This document shows, piece after piece, positions 52,864 to 61,657 of a DNA stretch of 64,000 bases. The first letter of the stretch is position 1; every line of letters starts with the position of its first letter. Below the pieces are notes generated by a model. The model did no database searches, was not told where the DNA came from, and saw only the letters and a list, made by a program, of their open reading frames with translations. This DNA comes from Actinomadura latina NBRC 106108 (lineage in GTDB: Bacteria > Actinomycetota > Actinomycetes > Streptosporangiales > Streptosporangiaceae): NCBI RefSeq assembly GCF_001552195.1, contig NZ_BCQS01000007.1, positions 248,001 through 312,000 on the forward strand, written 5' to 3'. A program made the position numbers and the translations under genes.

Positions 52864-52904
52864 CCTCCGGCGCGCCCGCGTCCCCCGGTCGGGCGCGCCG
52901 GAGG
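52864..52904. terminator. Bidirectional hairpin terminator
   Basis: CCTCCGGCGCGCCCG pairs perfectly with CGGGCGCGCCGGAGG over an 11-base loop, between the membrane protein and the convergent cysteine dioxygenase gene. Confidence 0.8.
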
Positions 52905-52925
52905 CTCTCCGCCGGAACGTTCCCG

Positions 52926-53450
52926 TCAGGCCGGCTCTTCGGGCGGCCGCAGCTCGTCGGTGTAGCTGACCGGCAGGCGGCGCATCACTCCCGACTCGTC
53001 GACGGAGTACTGGCCGAGGCGCTCGAGCGGCGGCGAGTAGGCGTGGATCGAGACGCTCGCGTCCTCCACGCCGGTGAGCCGGTGGATGTGGTCGGGGCCG
53101 AAGCAGAACGACCCGCCCTCCTCGACGACGGTGCGCAGCGGGTCGCCGCCGATGCGCGGGTTGTTCTCCTCGATGGCGCCGGCGACGACGCGGACGGCCC
53201 CCGAGGAGACGTCGTGGTCGTGCCACCCGGTGTCGTTCTCCGGCGTCCAGCACAGGAGCCAGACGTCGACGTGCTCGTCCCGGTGGAGGGACGCGTAGTG
53301 GCGGCGGCCCTCGGGGAACGCGACGTGCTGGCGCCACAGGCCGGGCCGTTCCGCCAGGTCGTCGACCAGCTCCCGCAGTTCGCGCTGGGCGAGGGGGCGG
53401 CCGGGGAGGTGCTCGAAGCCGGCGGCGCGGGGCAGGACCTCGGAGGACAC
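52926..53450 (-). CDS. Cysteine dioxygenase-type thiol dioxygenase
   Basis: A 174-residue cupin of the cysteine dioxygenase/3-mercaptopropionate dioxygenase family. The iron ligands are in TGWHDHDVSSGAV (HxH, about residues 76-78) and FGPDHIHRLTG. It oxidises a thiol to a sulfinate with O2; cysteine is usual, but mercaptopropionate or other thiols are possible. It is divergent from a LacI regulator across 157 bases containing three tandem LacI-type sites, so that regulator probably controls it. The 3' end is separated from the neighbouring membrane protein gene by a terminator. Confidence 0.87.
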   Translation of the reverse strand: MSSEVLPRAAGFEHLPGRPLAQRELRELVDDLAERPGLWRQHVAFPEGRRHYASLHRDEHVDVWLLCWTPENDTGWHDHDVSSGAVRVVAGAIEENNPRIGGDPLRTVVEEGGSFCFGPDHIHRLTGVEDASVSIHAYSPPLERLGQYSVDESGVMRRLPVSYTDELRPPEEPA

Positions 53451-53507
53451 GGGTTCGCTCCTTTCCGTTGTGTCGTCGGGTGCGGTGAAACCGCAGGACG
53501 CGGCTAC

Positions 53508-53545
53508 TGAACCGCATCAGTTAACCGATTCAGTGAACCGCTTCA
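53508..53545. promoter_or_regulatory. Three tandem LacI-type operators
   Basis: TGAACCGCATCA (53508), TTAACCGATTCA (53521) and TGAACCGCTTCA (53534) repeat with a 13-base period. The last is close to a perfect palindrome with a central CG, the pattern bound by LacI-family proteins. They lie between the cysteine dioxygenase start and the LacI gene. Confidence 0.7.
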
Positions 53546-53607
53546 GTAGTCATACCGTCAAGCGCGGGTCCGCTGTTCTGTCGGTGGCGGCCTCTAGGGT
53601 TGGAGGG

Positions 53608-54615
53608 ATGTCGGAGAAGCGCAAGCGCGCGACCATCCGGGAAGTGGCGCAGGCGACCGGTTTGTCGCCTGCGGCGGTGTCGTACGCGCTGCGCGGCATC
53701 CAGACGTCGGAGGAGACGCAGGAGCGGGTCCGCGCCGCGGCCGATGAGCTCGGCTACGAGGCGCACCCGATCGCGCGCGCCCTGGCCAGCGGCCGCACCG
53801 GCCAGGTCGGGCTGCTGTGCGGCTCCCTGGAGGACTACTGGCAGCAGTCCCTCGCGGTCGGCATCGGCCGGGCGCTGCTCGCCCGCGACCGCTACGCCCT
53901 GATCGTGGACGCGGGCGGCGATCCCGAGCGGGAGCTGGCGCTCGCCCGCCGGCTCCGCGACCAGCGGGTGGACGGCCTCATCGTCCAGCCGCTCGACCCG
54001 TCCGCCGCGCTGTGGTCGGAGCTGGCGGGGACGATCCCGGTCGTGTCCATCGGCGACGCGCTGCACGGGGGCCAGGCGCAGGGCGAGGTCGTGTTCGACA
54101 ACCGGCGCGGCGTCACGCTCGCGCTGGAGCATCTGCGCGATCTCGGGCACCGGCGCGTCACCGTGTTCACGCCGACGCACGCGAGCACTCCCGACCGTCC
54201 CGCCGATGTGCACGTCAACGCCGAGGCCGAGCGGCTGGGCCTGCGGGTGGACGTGGTCGTGGTGCCGCAGTCGCTCGCCGAGGCCACCGGCGTCGCGAAG
54301 CGGGTGCTCGGCGGGCCCGACCGGCCGTCGGCCGTCTTCTGCTTCGCCGACTCCATCGCCTACGGGGTCTACGCCGCCACGCGCGAGCTCGGGCTGGACG
54401 TGCCCGGCGAGGTGGCGGTCTGCGGATATGACAACCATCCGATGTCGGCCCTGCTCACCCCGCCGCTCACCACCGTCGACTGGGACATCGACGGCATCGT
54501 CCACTCCGCCGTCCGGCTCGTCGTGGACGTCATCGACGGCAAGCCGCGCAAGCGCCGGGTGGTGCGCGAGCCGTCGCTGCGGGTCCGCGCGTCGACCGGC
54601 GGCGCGCCGGAGTAA
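53608..54615 (+). CDS. LacI-family transcriptional regulator
   Basis: A 335-residue LacI/GalR regulator. The N-terminal HTH is TIREVAQATGLSPAAVSYALRG with the hinge helix following (PIARALASGRTGQVG). The periplasmic-binding-like domain runs from about residue 65 (VGLLCGSLEDYW) to VCGYDNHPMSALLTPPLTTVDW. The start is ATG 53608, only one base after GGAGGG, so a weak or leaderless start is possible. It is divergent from the cysteine dioxygenase across three tandem sites that fit its family and convergent with the HAL-like lyase (seven-base gap). Its effector may be cysteine-, sugar- or betaine-derived; not known. Confidence 0.88.
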   Translation: MSEKRKRATIREVAQATGLSPAAVSYALRGIQTSEETQERVRAAADELGYEAHPIARALASGRTGQVGLLCGSLEDYWQQSLAVGIGRALLARDRYALIVDAGGDPERELALARRLRDQRVDGLIVQPLDPSAALWSELAGTIPVVSIGDALHGGQAQGEVVFDNRRGVTLALEHLRDLGHRRVTVFTPTHASTPDRPADVHVNAEAERLGLRVDVVVVPQSLAEATGVAKRVLGGPDRPSAVFCFADSIAYGVYAATRELGLDVPGEVAVCGYDNHPMSALLTPPLTTVDWDIDGIVHSAVRLVVDVIDGKPRKRRVVREPSLRVRASTGGAPE

Positions 54616-54622
54616 GGGGCGT

Positions 54623-56086
54623 TCACGGATGGAGCCGGGCCAGCCGGGGGAGGAGGTCCGCCGCCGCCGCGATGTCGGTGTCGAGCGGGCGGTCCTCGAT
54701 GCCCGGGTCGAGGGCGGCGCCGGCCAGATCGGTCGCCGCCCGGAGCGGCCCGCCGGACGGCGTGCGCCCCTGCATCCGCAGCGCCCGGACGGCGGCGACC
54801 AGCTCGCAGCCGAGCCCGAGCCGGTAGGCGGCGACGGCGTCGGTCGTCGCGCGCGCCGACTGCGTCGAGAACCCCGCGTGCTCCTCGACGCCGCGCGACA
54901 GCACCGCGCTGCCGAGCGCCGCCGGGGTCGCGAGGCGCCGGACGTCCGCGAGGCACGAGTGCGCCACGTACTCCAGGATCATGATCCCGGACGACGCCTC
55001 CGTGGCGCCCTGGAAGGGGTAGAGGCCCGTGAACGACGGCTCGGCGAGCGTCCCGAGGCGGGCGGCGGCGAGCGCCATCGTCTGGAACAGCGCGGCGCGG
55101 GCCGAGTCGAGGGCGAGTCCGACGTAGGCGGTGTGGAAGTTGCCGTTGTGCCAGACGGTCCGGCCGGGGGCGTCGACCAGCGGGTTCTCGGCGGCGGCGT
55201 TGATCTCCCGGGTGACGACCGCCTCGGCGTAGCCGGCCGCCTCCAGCGCCGGCCCGTGGACCTGCGGGAACGCCCGGTAGCCGTACGGGTCCTGGATGCG
55301 CATGGGCGCGGGCAGGTCGAAGGCGAGCAGCGCCCGCATCGCCGCCGCCGCGTCCTGCTGGCCGGGGTGCGGGCACGCGTCCTGCACCGGCTGCGCGTAC
55401 GGCTCGCCCGAGCCCCGGACGGCGAAGTGCGACAGCGCCGCGACGACCGTGGACGCCCGGAGCGTCTCCCGCAGGTCGGCGACCGCGAGCGCCGCCTCCC
55501 CGAGCGTCGCGGCGTTGGAGCTGATGAACGCGAGCGCGTCGGCGGACTGCAGCCGGTAGCCGGGGCCGCGCGGCGCCGTCCCGTCCGGGTCGGCCAGCCA
55601 CGGCCGCTCGCCGAGCAGGCACAGCGCGGTCGACGCCAGCGCCGTCAGGTCGCCCGTGCCGATCGCCCCGTACACCGGCACAGGAGGAAGGAGCCCGAGG
55701 TTGAGGACGTCCGCGAGGGCCTGCAGCGCAGCCGGCTCCACGCCCGACCCGCCCGCCGCGATCTGGTTCAGCCGGACCGTCAGCATCGCCCGGACGATCT
55801 CCGGCGCGACCAGCGGCCCGGCCCCGGCGGCGTGGCTGCGCAGGAGGCGGAGGCCGTGCGCGTCGGCGTCCTCCCATTCGACGTCGACCACGCGGTTCGC
55901 GCCGACCCCGGTCGTCCGCCCGTACACCGGCTGCGACCCGGCGACCTCGCGGGCGACCCGCCACGCGGCGCGGGCACGCTCGGCACCGTCCGGGCCTATG
56001 GCGACTGTCACATCTTCACGGGCCGCGCGGACGACCTGCGCGCAGGTGAGCGCGGTTCCGTCGATAACGATTCGGCTGTTCTCCAC
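54623..56086 (-). CDS. HAL/PAL-superfamily lyase lacking the MIO tripeptide
   Basis: A 487-residue homologue of histidine and phenylalanine ammonia-lyases. The conserved Tyr55 is in VYGRTTGVG and NEI-type residues lie in FISSNAATLGEAAL. The MIO-forming Ala-Ser-Gly of the family (GSVGASGDLAPLA) reads GAIGTGDLTALA here, with the central serine absent and the loop one residue shorter (143-147), so the MIO cofactor cannot form in the usual way. Ergothionase, a superfamily member that removes trimethylamine from ergothioneine, also works without MIO. The gene is divergent from a quaternary-amine ABC importer. I propose a betaine, hercynine or ergothioneine lyase; an ammonia-lyase with altered chemistry is the alternative. 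Confidence 0.8.
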   Translation of the reverse strand: MENSRIVIDGTALTCAQVVRAAREDVTVAIGPDGAERARAAWRVAREVAGSQPVYGRTTGVGANRVVDVEWEDADAHGLRLLRSHAAGAGPLVAPEIVRAMLTVRLNQIAAGGSGVEPAALQALADVLNLGLLPPVPVYGAIGTGDLTALASTALCLLGERPWLADPDGTAPRGPGYRLQSADALAFISSNAATLGEAALAVADLRETLRASTVVAALSHFAVRGSGEPYAQPVQDACPHPGQQDAAAAMRALLAFDLPAPMRIQDPYGYRAFPQVHGPALEAAGYAEAVVTREINAAAENPLVDAPGRTVWHNGNFHTAYVGLALDSARAALFQTMALAAARLGTLAEPSFTGLYPFQGATEASSGIMILEYVAHSCLADVRRLATPAALGSAVLSRGVEEHAGFSTQSARATTDAVAAYRLGLGCELVAAVRALRMQGRTPSGGPLRAATDLAGAALDPGIEDRPLDTDIAAAADLLPRLARLHP

Positions 56087-56245
56087 CCCGCAGCGCTACT
56101 TTCCCCGGTTTACCGGTAGTTATGCTCAGGAACCGCCGTTCCGGACAAGCTGGGACACCGAGGTGACCGTACCCATTGGTTACGGTTGGGTAGAAGGCCG
56201 AAATCGATCATCGGCGTCGCGGGCGCCCAACGAGGACGTGAATCG
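56087..56245. promoter_or_regulatory. Divergent promoter region between lyase and ABC importer
   Basis: The 159 bases contain CCGGT-T-TACCGG near 56103-56115 and TACCCA-N11-TGGGTA near 56170-56192, both inverted repeats, plus a short AT-rich stretch. They may co-regulate the lyase and the transporter. Confidence 0.4.
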
Positions 56246-57376
56246 TTGATCACCTTTGAGGGCGTCACCAAGCGCTACCCGGGCGGCACCGTCGCCCTGG
56301 ACGATGTCAGCCTCGACTGCCCCACGGGCCGCATCACCGTGTTCGTCGGCACGTCCGGCGGGGGGAAGACCACGGCGCTGCGCACCATCAACCGGATGGT
56401 CGACCCGACGTCCGGCAGGGTCCTGATCGACGGCCAGGACGTCCGCCAGCGCAGGCCGGCCGAGCTGCGGCGCGGCATCGGCTACGTCATCCAGCACGCC
56501 GGGCTGTTCCCGCACCGCACCGTCCAGGACAACATCGCCACCGTCCCGTACCTGGTCGGCTGGAACAAGAAGAAGGCGCGCGAGCGGGCGCTGGAGCTGA
56601 TGGAGCGGGTCGGGCTCGAACCGTCGATGGCCAGGCGCTACCCGTTCCAGCTGTCCGGCGGGCAGCAGCAGCGCGTCGGCGTCGCGCGGGCGCTCGCCGC
56701 CGACCCGCCGATCATGCTGATGGACGAGCCGTTCAGCGCCGTCGACCCGGTCGTCCGCGCCGAGCTGCAGGACGAGTTCCTCCGCCTGCAGGACGAGCTG
56801 CACAAGACGATCGTGTTCGTCACCCACGACATCGACGAGGCCATCAAGCTCGGCGACCGGATCGCGGTGTTCGAGACCGGCGGCAAGCTCGTCCAGATCG
56901 ACAGCCCCGAGGACCTGCTGGCCCGCCCGGCGAACGACTTCGTCGCAGGGTTCATCGGGCACGATCGCGGCATCCGGCGCCTGTCGTTCGTCCCGTCCTC
57001 CGCCGTGCCGCTGAACCAGCGGGACGTGCTGCCGTCCGACACGCCGGTGTCGGAGGCGCCTTCGGGCGGGTGGGTCCTGGTCGTCGACGGCGACCGGCGT
57101 CCGCTGGGCTGGGCCTCGGGCGGCGTCCTGCCGTCCTCCGGCGTGCTCGGCGACGCGCGGCTCGCGCCGATCGGGCACACCTTCGACGTCGGGACCGACT
57201 CCGTCCGGGCGGCGCTCGACGCCGCGATCCTGTCCCCGTCCGGCCGCGCCGTGAGCGTCGACGCCGACGGGCGGCTCGTGGGCGTCGCCGACCAGCAGGA
57301 CCTGAGCGCCGCCATCGCCCGCTCCGGCCGGGACGTCGAACCGGAGGCGCCCGCCCTCTCCAAGGAGGGCGGTTGA
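56246..57376 (+). CDS. opuCA: Quaternary-amine ABC importer, ATPase (OpuCA/ProV type)
   Basis: A 376-residue ABC ATPase. Walker A is GTSGGGKTTA, the signature is LSGGQQQRVGVARALA, Walker B is IMLMDEPFSAVD and the switch His is in VTHDIDEA. A C-terminal CBS-like regulatory segment follows (about residues 250-350, with FDVGTDSVRAALDAAI and GRLVGVADQQDL). The start is TTG 56246, giving the family N-terminus LITFEGVTKRYPGG; no ATG is available. The stop shares one base with the permease ATG. It powers uptake of glycine betaine, choline, carnitine or a similar compound. Confidence 0.9.
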   Translation: MITFEGVTKRYPGGTVALDDVSLDCPTGRITVFVGTSGGGKTTALRTINRMVDPTSGRVLIDGQDVRQRRPAELRRGIGYVIQHAGLFPHRTVQDNIATVPYLVGWNKKKARERALELMERVGLEPSMARRYPFQLSGGQQQRVGVARALAADPPIMLMDEPFSAVDPVVRAELQDEFLRLQDELHKTIVFVTHDIDEAIKLGDRIAVFETGGKLVQIDSPEDLLARPANDFVAGFIGHDRGIRRLSFVPSSAVPLNQRDVLPSDTPVSEAPSGGWVLVVDGDRRPLGWASGGVLPSSGVLGDARLAPIGHTFDVGTDSVRAALDAAILSPSGRAVSVDADGRLVGVADQQDLSAAIARSGRDVEPEAPALSKEGG

Positions 57377-58026
57377 TGGACATCGACTGGGGCTGGATCG
57401 GCGAGCACACCGACTCGCTCGGCGAGCACGCCGTCCTGCACCTGCGGCTCGCGCTGCTGCCGGTGCTGTTCGGGCTGCTCATCTCGCTGCCGCTCGGCGT
57501 GCTGTGCCGCCGCTGGGGCTGGCTCTACCCGCCGGCGCTGACGCTCGCGAACGTGCTGTACGCGATCCCGTCGCTCGCGCTGTTCATGCTGTTCATCGAC
57601 TACACCGGGCTCAACCCGGCGACGGTGATGATCCCGCTGACCCTCTACAGCCTGTCGGTGCTCGTCCCGAACGTGGTGGACGGGCTGGCGTCGGTGTCCG
57701 AACCCGTCCGGCAGGCCGCCACCGCGATGGGCTTCGGGCCGCTGCGCCGGCTCCTGCAGGTCGAGCTGCCGATCGCGGTGCCCATCGTCATCGCCGGGAC
57801 GCGGGTCGCCGCCGTCTCGTCCATCAGCCTCGTCGCCGTCGGGCAGCTGATCGGGCAGGGCGGGCTCGGCGCCGACATCATCCGCGGCTACCAGCTCCAA
57901 TTCCAGACGCAGATCATCGCCGCGACCGTCCTGATCATCCTGCTGGCCCTGGTCACGGACGCGATCCTGGTCCTGGTCCAGCGCCTGCTCACCCCGTGGG
58001 CCCGAGCCCGGGGAGCGTCCTCATGA
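57376..58026 (+). CDS. Quaternary-amine ABC importer, permease 1 (OpuCB type)
   Basis: A 216-residue membrane permease with about six helices and the EAA loop (ATAMGFGPLRRLLQVELPIAV) that docks on the ATPase. LTLANVLYAIPSLALFMLFI is typical of OpuCB/OpuBD. Overlaps the ATPase by one base and the second permease by four (ATGA). Functions as one half of the heterodimeric pore for a trimethylammonium solute. Confidence 0.92.
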   Translation: MDIDWGWIGEHTDSLGEHAVLHLRLALLPVLFGLLISLPLGVLCRRWGWLYPPALTLANVLYAIPSLALFMLFIDYTGLNPATVMIPLTLYSLSVLVPNVVDGLASVSEPVRQAATAMGFGPLRRLLQVELPIAVPIVIAGTRVAAVSSISLVAVGQLIGQGGLGADIIRGYQLQFQTQIIAATVLIILLALVTDAILVLVQRLLTPWARARGASS

Positions 58027-58709
58027 ACGGCGTGTGGAACCAGTTCGACCTGTTCTGGAGGTGGCTGACCGCCTCGCCCCAGTGGCACGGCGCCGACGGC
58101 ATTCCGCACCGGCTGCTCCAGCACGTCTACTACAGCGGCGTGTCGCTGCTGGCCGCCGCGGTGATCGGCCTGGCGCTCGGCCTCCTCATCGGCCACACCG
58201 GACGCGGCGGCTTCCTGGCCATCACGCTCGCGAACTTCGCCCGCGCGATCCCCACCTTCGGGCTCATCCTGTTCATCGTCGTGATCGAGTACAGCATCAC
58301 GCCGGTGCTGGTCGCCCTGGTGGCGCTGGCCGTCCCGCCGATCCTGGTGAACACCTACGAGGGCATCCGCGGGGTCGATGCCGACGCCAAGGACGCCGCC
58401 CGCGGCATGGGCATGACCGGCTGGGGCGTGCTGTGGCACGCGGAGCTGCCGATGGCGATGCCGCTGATCCTGCTCGGGCTCCGCACGTCCGCGATCCAGG
58501 TCGTCGCCACCGCCACCATCGCCGCCTACCCGGGCTTCGGCGGCCTCGGCCGCTACATCATCGACGGGCTGGCCCGCAACGACTACCAGCTCGTCATCGG
58601 GGGGACCGTGCTCGTCGTCATGCTCGCCCTGATCGTCCAGTTCGTCTTCGCGGCGCTGCGCCGCTTCGTGATCTCGCCGGGCCTGCTCGGCTCCGCCCGT
58701 TCCTCCTGA
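58023..58709 (+). CDS. Quaternary-amine ABC importer, permease 2 (OpuCD type)
   Basis: A 228-residue permease paralogous to the preceding one, with the EAA loop ARGMGMTGWGVLWHAELPMAMP and LANFARAIPTFGLILFIVVI. Overlaps the first permease by four bases and is followed after 21 bases by the binding protein. The two permeases, the ATPase and the lipoprotein form a complete importer. Confidence 0.92.
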   Translation: MNGVWNQFDLFWRWLTASPQWHGADGIPHRLLQHVYYSGVSLLAAAVIGLALGLLIGHTGRGGFLAITLANFARAIPTFGLILFIVVIEYSITPVLVALVALAVPPILVNTYEGIRGVDADAKDAARGMGMTGWGVLWHAELPMAMPLILLGLRTSAIQVVATATIAAYPGFGGLGRYIIDGLARNDYQLVIGGTVLVVMLALIVQFVFAALRRFVISPGLLGSARSS

Positions 58710-58730
58710 CCGACCGAAGGACTAAGGACA

Positions 58731-59654
58731 ATGAAGAAACTCATCCGTGGTGCGGCGATCGGCCTCGTGGCCGCCCTGACGCTGTCCGCCTGCGGCGGCG
58801 GAGACTCCGGCGACGGCGACAACCCGCTCGCCGGCGGCGGCAAGAGCGGCACCGTCACCGTCGGCGGCGCCAACTTCCCCGAGAGCAACCTGCTCGCCGA
58901 GATCTACGCCCAGGCCCTTGAGGCCAAGGACGTCAAGGTCACCCGCAAGTTCGACATCGGCGCCCGCGAGATCTACTACGATCAGGTCGTCAAGGGCGGC
59001 ATCTCCGTGATGCCCGAGTACAACGGCGCCCTGCTCACCACCTCGGTCGACAAGAACAGCACGGCCGCGACCACCGAGGAGATCAACGCCGCGCTGAAGG
59101 CGAAGCTGCCCTCGTCGGTCGAGATCCTGAATTCGGCCGAGGCCGAGGACAAGGACTCCGTCACCGTCAACCCGCAGACCGCCGCCAAGTACAACCTGAA
59201 GTCGATCGCCGACCTGAAGCCGGTCGCCAAGGACCTCACCATCGCCGGGCCGTCGGAGTTCAAGACCCGCCAGCAGGGCCTCGTCGGGCTCAAGAAGGTC
59301 TACGGCCTCGAATTCAAGAAGTTCCAGCCGTTCGACGCCGGCGCGCAGGCCACCCTGGTGAAGCTCCTCACCGAGAACAAGATCCAGGCCGCCGACCTGT
59401 TCACCACCGACCCGACCATCCAGCAGAACAAGCTGGTCGTCCTCGAAGACCCGCAGAACGTCTTCAGCGCCCAGAACGTCACGCCGCTGGTCAACAAGAC
59501 CGCCGTGAACGACCAGGCGAAGGCGGCCCTGAACGCCGTCTCCGCCAAGCTCACCACCCAGGACCTCCTGGACATGATGAAGCGCATCGCCATCGACAAG
59601 GACGACCAGGAGAAGGTCGCCGAAGACTGGCTGAAGAAGTCCGGCCTCGCCTGA
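58731..59654 (+). CDS. Quaternary-amine ABC importer, substrate-binding lipoprotein (OpuCC type)
   Basis: A 307-residue lipoprotein with lipobox LTLSAC followed by a Gly/Asp-rich linker. The OpuCC/ProX-type domain has VTVGGANFPESNLLAEIYAQ, DIGAREIYYDQVVKGGISVMPEYNG, and IQAADLFTTDPTIQQNKLVVLED. The aromatic-rich cage of the family, formed by Tyr residues in EIYYDQ and MPEYNG, binds trimethylammonium groups. Glycine betaine is the classic ligand; given the neighbouring lyase and the egt operon, ergothioneine or hercynine should be considered. A strong hairpin follows. Confidence 0.9.
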   Translation: MKKLIRGAAIGLVAALTLSACGGGDSGDGDNPLAGGGKSGTVTVGGANFPESNLLAEIYAQALEAKDVKVTRKFDIGAREIYYDQVVKGGISVMPEYNGALLTTSVDKNSTAATTEEINAALKAKLPSSVEILNSAEAEDKDSVTVNPQTAAKYNLKSIADLKPVAKDLTIAGPSEFKTRQQGLVGLKKVYGLEFKKFQPFDAGAQATLVKLLTENKIQAADLFTTDPTIQQNKLVVLEDPQNVFSAQNVTPLVNKTAVNDQAKAALNAVSAKLTTQDLLDMMKRIAIDKDDQEKVAEDWLKKSGLA

Positions 59655-59665
59655 CAGACGCTCCC

Positions 59666-59703
59666 GGAAGCCCGCCGTCCCTCCCCTGGCACGGCGGGCT
59701 TCC
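59666..59703. terminator. Bidirectional hairpin terminator
   Basis: GGAAGCCCGCCGT pairs perfectly with ACGGCGGGCTTCC over a 12-base loop, between the importer operon and the convergent phosphatase-family gene. Confidence 0.85.
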
Positions 59704-59720
59704 GCATGACCGGACGCGGG

Positions 59721-60611
59721 TCAGCGCCCGCCCATCGTCAGGTGGGCGATGACGGGGTCGTGGTCGGAGGGGTAGGTGTCGCCCTTGCGGTACGGGTCGA
59801 TCTCCGTCCAGGACGTGCGGACGGCGCCGCGCGCGAGGATCCAGTCGATCCGCCTGCCGTCCTTCTCCGGCGGGAGCCAGTGGTTCTCGGTGCGGTACTG
59901 CGGGCCGCGCCGGGCGGCGGCCGTCCAGGTGTCCTGGAACGCGTCGGAGCCGGTGAGGATCGAGTACACCGGCGACGTCCCGGCGGCGGAGTTGAAGTCA
60001 CCGGTGAGCACTACGGGGACGCCCGCCTGGAACCTGCGGACGCGGTCGAGGATCAGCCGGGCGCTCTTCACCCGGGAGTCCGCCGACATGTTGTCCAGAT
60101 GGGTGTTGGCCTGGTACATCACCGTGCCGGTGCGGCGGTCGCGGAACTTGGCCCACGTCACCATCCGGACGTATCCGTTGCCCCAGGTGGCCGACCCGAT
60201 GAGGGACGGTGTGTCGGAGAGCCAGAAGTGGTCGAAGTCGAGGACCTCGAACCGCTGCTTCCGGTAGAAGATCGACAGGAACTGGTCGCGGGTGCCGCCC
60301 TGCGTCCCCAGGCCGACCCAGCCGTAGTCGGGCAGCGCCCGTGCCAGGTCGCGCACCTGGTACCAGCGCGCCTCCTGGACGCCCAGCAGGTCGGGGTCGT
60401 GCTCGTCCAGCAGGTGCTCGACCAGCGGCAGCCGGGTCTTCCAGTCCCTGGGCGGCGGGTCGTTCACGCCGCGCAGGTTGTACGTCATGACGCGGACGGT
60501 CCCGTCGGCGTCCGCCTTCGGCTCGGCCAGCACGAACCCGGAGATGAGCAACGCCACCGCGGCCGCGACCGCCGGCCAGAACCAGCGACGACGTAGGACG
60601 CGTCCCGGCAC
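59721..60611 (-). CDS. Endonuclease/exonuclease/phosphatase-family protein, membrane-anchored or secreted
   Basis: A 296-residue EEP-fold protein. An N-terminal hydrophobic segment (WFWPAVAAAVALLISGFVLA) is a signal or anchor. Catalytic landmarks are MTYNLRGVND, DLLGVQEAR, NTHLDNMS, LTGDFNSAAGTSP and the terminal SDHDPVIA. It acts outside the membrane on a phosphodiester, for example nucleic acid or phospholipid; I cannot choose. GTG 60611 follows GGAGGGGG. It ends 17 bases after the terminator of the importer. Confidence 0.88.
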   Translation of the reverse strand: MPGRVLRRRWFWPAVAAAVALLISGFVLAEPKADADGTVRVMTYNLRGVNDPPPRDWKTRLPLVEHLLDEHDPDLLGVQEARWYQVRDLARALPDYGWVGLGTQGGTRDQFLSIFYRKQRFEVLDFDHFWLSDTPSLIGSATWGNGYVRMVTWAKFRDRRTGTVMYQANTHLDNMSADSRVKSARLILDRVRRFQAGVPVVLTGDFNSAAGTSPVYSILTGSDAFQDTWTAAARRGPQYRTENHWLPPEKDGRRIDWILARGAVRTSWTEIDPYRKGDTYPSDHDPVIAHLTMGGR

Positions 60612-60685
60612 TTTTCCCCCTCCCGCCGCTCTGAGAGTAGGTCTAGCCTCCTTTTCTGTCCATTTGCCCTATTCGTGGCATTGCG

Positions 60686-61657
60686 TCAGCCGAGGATGCG
60701 GAAGACGCCGATGTCGTCGGCGTCGCGTCCCTCGGACGTGGTCTGGTTCAGGGACGCCTCGACCCCCACCCAGCCGTGGAACCCGCCGTCGTCGTCCACG
60801 ATCTGGATCATGGGTTTGACGTGCGAGTTCCCCGTGTAGCAGGTTTCGTGGCGCGCGTCGGCGAGCGCGGTGCGCCAGTGCCACAGGGTGTCGCGCCGGT
60901 GGCCGGACGCGGTGTCGGCCGGCGCGACGTAGTACACGGTGTGCGCCGGGTCGCGTTCGCGGTGCGTCCGCGCGCCCAGGCATCGGCCGTCCCGGCACGG
61001 CTTCCAGCGGGTGACCCAGAATGGCGAGCCGTCGCCGTGGTCGATGTACCCCGCGCCCGAGTCGGGGTCGGTCTTCCACAGGTCGTAGCGGTGGACGAAC
61101 GAGGTGTGGTCCGCGGCGGCGATGGTGGCCGCCGGTACGCGCGCGTCCCATGACGCGTTGCTGCCGTCGCCGAAACCGTGTGTCGCCCCGAGGTCGTTGG
61201 CGGCGAGTTCGAGGTCGGCGATCTCGCCTCCCGCCAGGGACGTGAGCCTCCACTTCTCCCAGTGGCCGTCGTCCCAGGCGATGTGCAGTTCGTCCCCGTG
61301 GACGTCGTACCCGCCCGTCAGCGTCCTCGCCGCGTCGGCCGACTGCCAGCCGGACGCGGTGAGCACCGTGCAGTCCCGTCCCGCGCAGCCCTGGGCGCGG
61401 TTCCCGGTGGAGGAGCGCCGGACGCGCACCTGCTGCCGCCAGGACCAGTACTCCGCGGAGACGCCGCCGTCCGCGGCGAAGGCGTACCGGCCGAGCCGGA
61501 CCCAGTTCGCCCTCGACGCCCCTTCGAGCGCGCCGACGGCGACGGCGAAGTTCGACTTGCCCAGCGGCGCCCCCGCCTCCCTCGCGGCGGAGCGGGCCGC
61601 GGGCTGGGCGATGAGCAGGACGGCGGCGAGGACGGCCGCCGCGCTGGAGACGCGCAT
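60686..61657 (-). CDS. Secreted protein of unknown function
   Basis: A 323-residue protein with a signal peptide (MRVSSAAAVLAAVLLIAQPA, cleavage near AAR-SAA). The mature part has four cysteines in two nearby pairs (GCAGRDC, CRDGRCLG) plus one in HETCYTGN, and many Trp and Asp residues. It resembles secreted carbohydrate-binding or hypothetical proteins but no family is recognised. ATG 61657 has GGGGGGAG just before it; an in-frame codon at 61762 would give a non-secretory extension, so I prefer 61657. It may be transcribed with the downstream phosphatase-family gene, 74 bases away. Confidence 0.7.
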   Translation of the reverse strand: MRVSSAAAVLAAVLLIAQPAARSAAREAGAPLGKSNFAVAVGALEGASRANWVRLGRYAFAADGGVSAEYWSWRQQVRVRRSSTGNRAQGCAGRDCTVLTASGWQSADAARTLTGGYDVHGDELHIAWDDGHWEKWRLTSLAGGEIADLELAANDLGATHGFGDGSNASWDARVPAATIAAADHTSFVHRYDLWKTDPDSGAGYIDHGDGSPFWVTRWKPCRDGRCLGARTHRERDPAHTVYYVAPADTASGHRRDTLWHWRTALADARHETCYTGNSHVKPMIQIVDDDGGFHGWVGVEASLNQTTSEGRDADDIGVFRILG

